NCBI RefSeq assembly: GCF_018860745.1
Contig: NZ_JAHKPY010000012.1
Coordinates: 248,001 to 312,000, forward strand
From: Zobellia uliginosa
Lineage (GTDB): Bacteria > Bacteroidota > Bacteroidia > Flavobacteriales > Flavobacteriaceae
DNA length: 64,000 nt
Reading direction: 5' to 3'
Below are positions 62,107 through 64,000 of this stretch, one piece after another (position 1 is the first letter of the stretch; each line of letters begins with the position of its first letter). Below the pieces are notes generated by a model. That model was not told where the DNA came from and did no database searches. It worked only from the letters and a program-made list of their open reading frames with translations. Made by a program: the position numbers and the translations under genes.

Positions 62107-64000
62107 ATGAAGACAGACGTATTTGCTTTACGCCATATAGGCATACGAGAAGAGAATCATGAGCATATGCTCAAAACAGTAGGCACAGAAACTTTGGAAC
62201 TGCTCATTTATGAGACTATTCCAAATGATATTCGTCTAAAACAACCCTTGCAGCTTAATGCGCCTATGAGCGAGCATAAATTTTTAGCTCATATTCAAGA
62301 ACTTTCAGAGCAAAACGAAGTTTTCCGTACTTATATCGGTTTGGGATATCATGAAAGTTTAACTCCTTCAGTAATAAAAAGAAATATTCTTGAAAACCCA
62401 GGTTGGTATACCGCGTACACCCCCTATCAAGCTGAAATAGCACAAGGTAGATTAGAAGCTCTTTTAAATTTCCAAACCGTAGTATCCGATCTTACCGGTA
62501 TGGAGCTGGCCAATGCTTCACTTTTAGATGAAAGTACTGCCGCTGCAGAAGCTATGACCATGTTGTTTGACGTAAGGAGCCGTGAACAAAAGAAGAACGG
62601 TATACTAAAATTCTTTGTTTCCGAAGAAGTTCTGCCACAAACGTTATCGCTTTTAAAAACACGTTCTACACCACTTGGTATTGAACTAGTGATTGGAAAC
62701 CATGAAGAATTTACTTTTGACCAAGATTTCTACGGTGCTTTGTTACAATATCCTGGCAAATACGGTCAAGTGAATGATTACGCCAATTTTGTGTCCAAAG
62801 CCAAGGAAAACGACATTAAAGTAGCTGTTGCAGCAGATATATTAAGTTTAGTTCTACTCACTCCTCCTGGAGAATTTGGAGTTGATATTGTTGTTGGAAC
62901 CACTCAAAGATTTGGTATCCCTCTTGGTTACGGAGGTCCGCATGCAGCATTTTTCGCGACTAAAGAGGCTTACAAAAGAAATATTCCCGGTAGAATCATA
63001 GGAGTTACTAAAGATACAGATGGTAAATCTGCTCTTAGAATGGCACTCCAGACAAGGGAACAACATATTAAAAGAGACAAAGCAACCTCTAACATTTGTA
63101 CTGCTCAAGTTTTGTTGGCCGTTATGGCCGGTATGTATGCTGTATACCATGGTCCCAAAGGATTAAAATTCATAGCCAATAAAGTTCACCATACTGCCGT
63201 AACTCTTGCAGATGCTCTGGAAAAATTAGGACTGTATCAAACTAATTCATCTTATTTTGATACTATTACTATTAAAGCAGATGCTAAAAGTGTTAGGAAA
63301 GTGGCTGAAAAAAACAGTGTGAATTTTCTTTATATTGATGATGAAACAATTTCTATTGCCGTTAACGAAGCTACTTCAATACAAGATTTAAATCAAATTG
63401 TCTCTGTTTTTGCTGAAGCTATTAGTAAAAAAGCTACCATAACCGAGAAGCTTATATCAAAATCCGCTATAACGCCTTCAGTACAGCGCCACTCTTCCTT
63501 TTTACAAAATGAAGTATTCAACATGTACCATTCCGAGACGGAACTCATGCGATATATCAAGAAACTGGAGCGTAAAGATCTTTCTTTAAATCATTCTATG
63601 ATTTCATTGGGCTCTTGCACCATGAAGCTCAATGCTGCTTCGGAAATGCTACCTCTGAGCATGCCACGCTGGGGTAATATTCACCCATTTGTACCTATTG
63701 AACAAGCTAAAGGCTATCAATTTATTTTAAAAGAGTTAGCCAAAGACCTATCTACTATAACCGGTTTTGCAGCAACCTCCTTGCAACCAAATTCAGGAGC
63801 TCAAGGTGAATATGCGGGACTTATGGTAATTAGAGCCTACCATGAATCCAGAAATGAGGGACACAGAGATGTATGTATCATTCCTGCTTCGGCACATGGC
63901 ACCAACCCTGCTTCGGCAGTAATGGCAGGTATGAAAGTTGTTGTTACCAAAACGGATGAAAAAGGGAATATAGACGTAGCCGATTTAGAAGAAAAAGTTG
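62107..64000 (+). CDS. gcvP: Glycine dehydrogenase (decarboxylating), P protein (partial, 5' end)
   Basis: 631 codons are in the window, with no stop; the gene runs past base 64000 (the full protein is usually about 950 residues). The start is MKTDVFALRHIGIREENHEH; the N-terminal half has YTPYQAEIAQGRLEALLNFQ and STAAAEAM, and the second half SLGSCTMKLNAASEMLP and SAHGTNPASAVMAGM. This pyridoxal-phosphate enzyme decarboxylates glycine in the glycine cleavage system. The PLP-binding lysine is further on and cannot be checked. It has the fused one-chain form (not GcvPA/GcvPB). Confidence 0.95.
   Translation, partial: MKTDVFALRHIGIREENHEHMLKTVGTETLELLIYETIPNDIRLKQPLQLNAPMSEHKFLAHIQELSEQNEVFRTYIGLGYHESLTPSVIKRNILENPGWYTAYTPYQAEIAQGRLEALLNFQTVVSDLTGMELANASLLDESTAAAEAMTMLFDVRSREQKKNGILKFFVSEEVLPQTLSLLKTRSTPLGIELVIGNHEEFTFDQDFYGALLQYPGKYGQVNDYANFVSKAKENDIKVAVAADILSLVLLTPPGEFGVDIVVGTTQRFGIPLGYGGPHAAFFATKEAYKRNIPGRIIGVTKDTDGKSALRMALQTREQHIKRDKATSNICTAQVLLAVMAGMYAVYHGPKGLKFIANKVHHTAVTLADALEKLGLYQTNSSYFDTITIKADAKSVRKVAEKNSVNFLYIDDETISIAVNEATSIQDLNQIVSVFAEAISKKATITEKLISKSAITPSVQRHSSFLQNEVFNMYHSETELMRYIKKLERKDLSLNHSMISLGSCTMKLNAASEMLPLSMPRWGNIHPFVPIEQAKGYQFILKELAKDLSTITGFAATSLQPNSGAQGEYAGLMVIRAYHESRNEGHRDVCIIPASAHGTNPASAVMAGMKVVVTKTDEKGNIDVADLEEKV

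Noticed and set aside
62854-63150. Minus-strand frame of 98 codons near the right end
   Set aside because: It is antisense to gcvP, which is clearly coding on the plus strand through this region without interruption.
1-64000. CRISPR array
   Set aside because: No regularly spaced direct repeats with unique spacers and no cas genes were seen.

Overview
The window is chromosomal DNA from a member of the Flavobacteriaceae (Bacteroidota); I cannot name the genus from sequence alone. The signs are: a SusC/SusD pair, a type IX secretion (T9SS) type B cargo with PorP/SprF- and OmpA-type partners, promoters of the Bacteroidota form (TTTG/TTG, about 19 nt, TAnnTTTG), weak Shine-Dalgarno signals, LytTR/LytS-type signalling and many short lipoproteins with LxxC lipoboxes.

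Layout. 1-14.6 kb, minus strand: one long ribosomal super-cluster, transcribed from a well-formed promoter at 14657-14687: rpsL-rpsG-fusA-rpsJ, then a 189-nt gap with a terminator-like hairpin, then rplC-rplD-rplW-rplB-rpsS-rplV-rpsC-rplP-rpmC-rpsQ-rplN-rplX-rplE-rpsN-rpsH-rplF-rplR-rpsE-rpmD-rplO-secY-infA-rpmJ-rpsM-rpsK (cut by the window edge). tuf, adk and map are absent from it; adk is instead fused to a hypoxanthine phosphoribosyltransferase at 53.8-54.9 kb. 15.3-21.2 kb, plus strand: a SusC-SusD-lipoprotein uptake operon ending in a clear terminator. 21.3-32.8 kb: housekeeping and conserved flavobacterial genes (rlmB, rhomboid protease, rarA, a lipoprotein/outer-membrane pair, YjjG-type phosphatase, deacetylase-like protein, radC, two short charged envelope proteins, mpl). 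33.1-39.1 kb: a T9SS type B cargo, PorP/SprF and OmpA operon. 39.2-46.7 kb: cupin, atypical SDR, a 31-residue membrane peptide and a 2018-residue alpha-2-macroglobulin (A2M).

46.7-51.8 kb is the most unusual part. It holds, all on the minus strand, a LytTR response regulator, its LytS-type kinase, a second kinase-like protein that has lost its phospho-accepting His and ATP-binding Asn, two small membrane proteins and a secreted ankyrin protein. The block is bracketed by a perfect 50-nt direct repeat: the 3' end of the A2M gene and a decayed second copy of that 3' end at about 51.2-51.4 kb. Two genes in the block carry 21-bp-spaced ACCGTT direct repeats 66-103 nt upstream of their start codons, as expected for a LytTR operator, and a 16-nt extended motif (TTACCGTTNNYCATAA) occurs three times there and I found it nowhere else by eye.

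52-64 kb: DUF4136 lipoprotein, obgE, hpt-adk fusion, then divergently purK-purE-membrane protein-M3 peptidase, a 5'(3')-nucleotidase, a rhodanese lipoprotein, an ECF-type sigma factor with a 75-residue putative zinc anti-sigma partner, a UbiA-like membrane protein and the first 631 codons of gcvP, which runs off the end. I found no tRNA, rRNA, CRISPR array, transposase or integrase. All family assignments come from reading motifs; no database search was possible.
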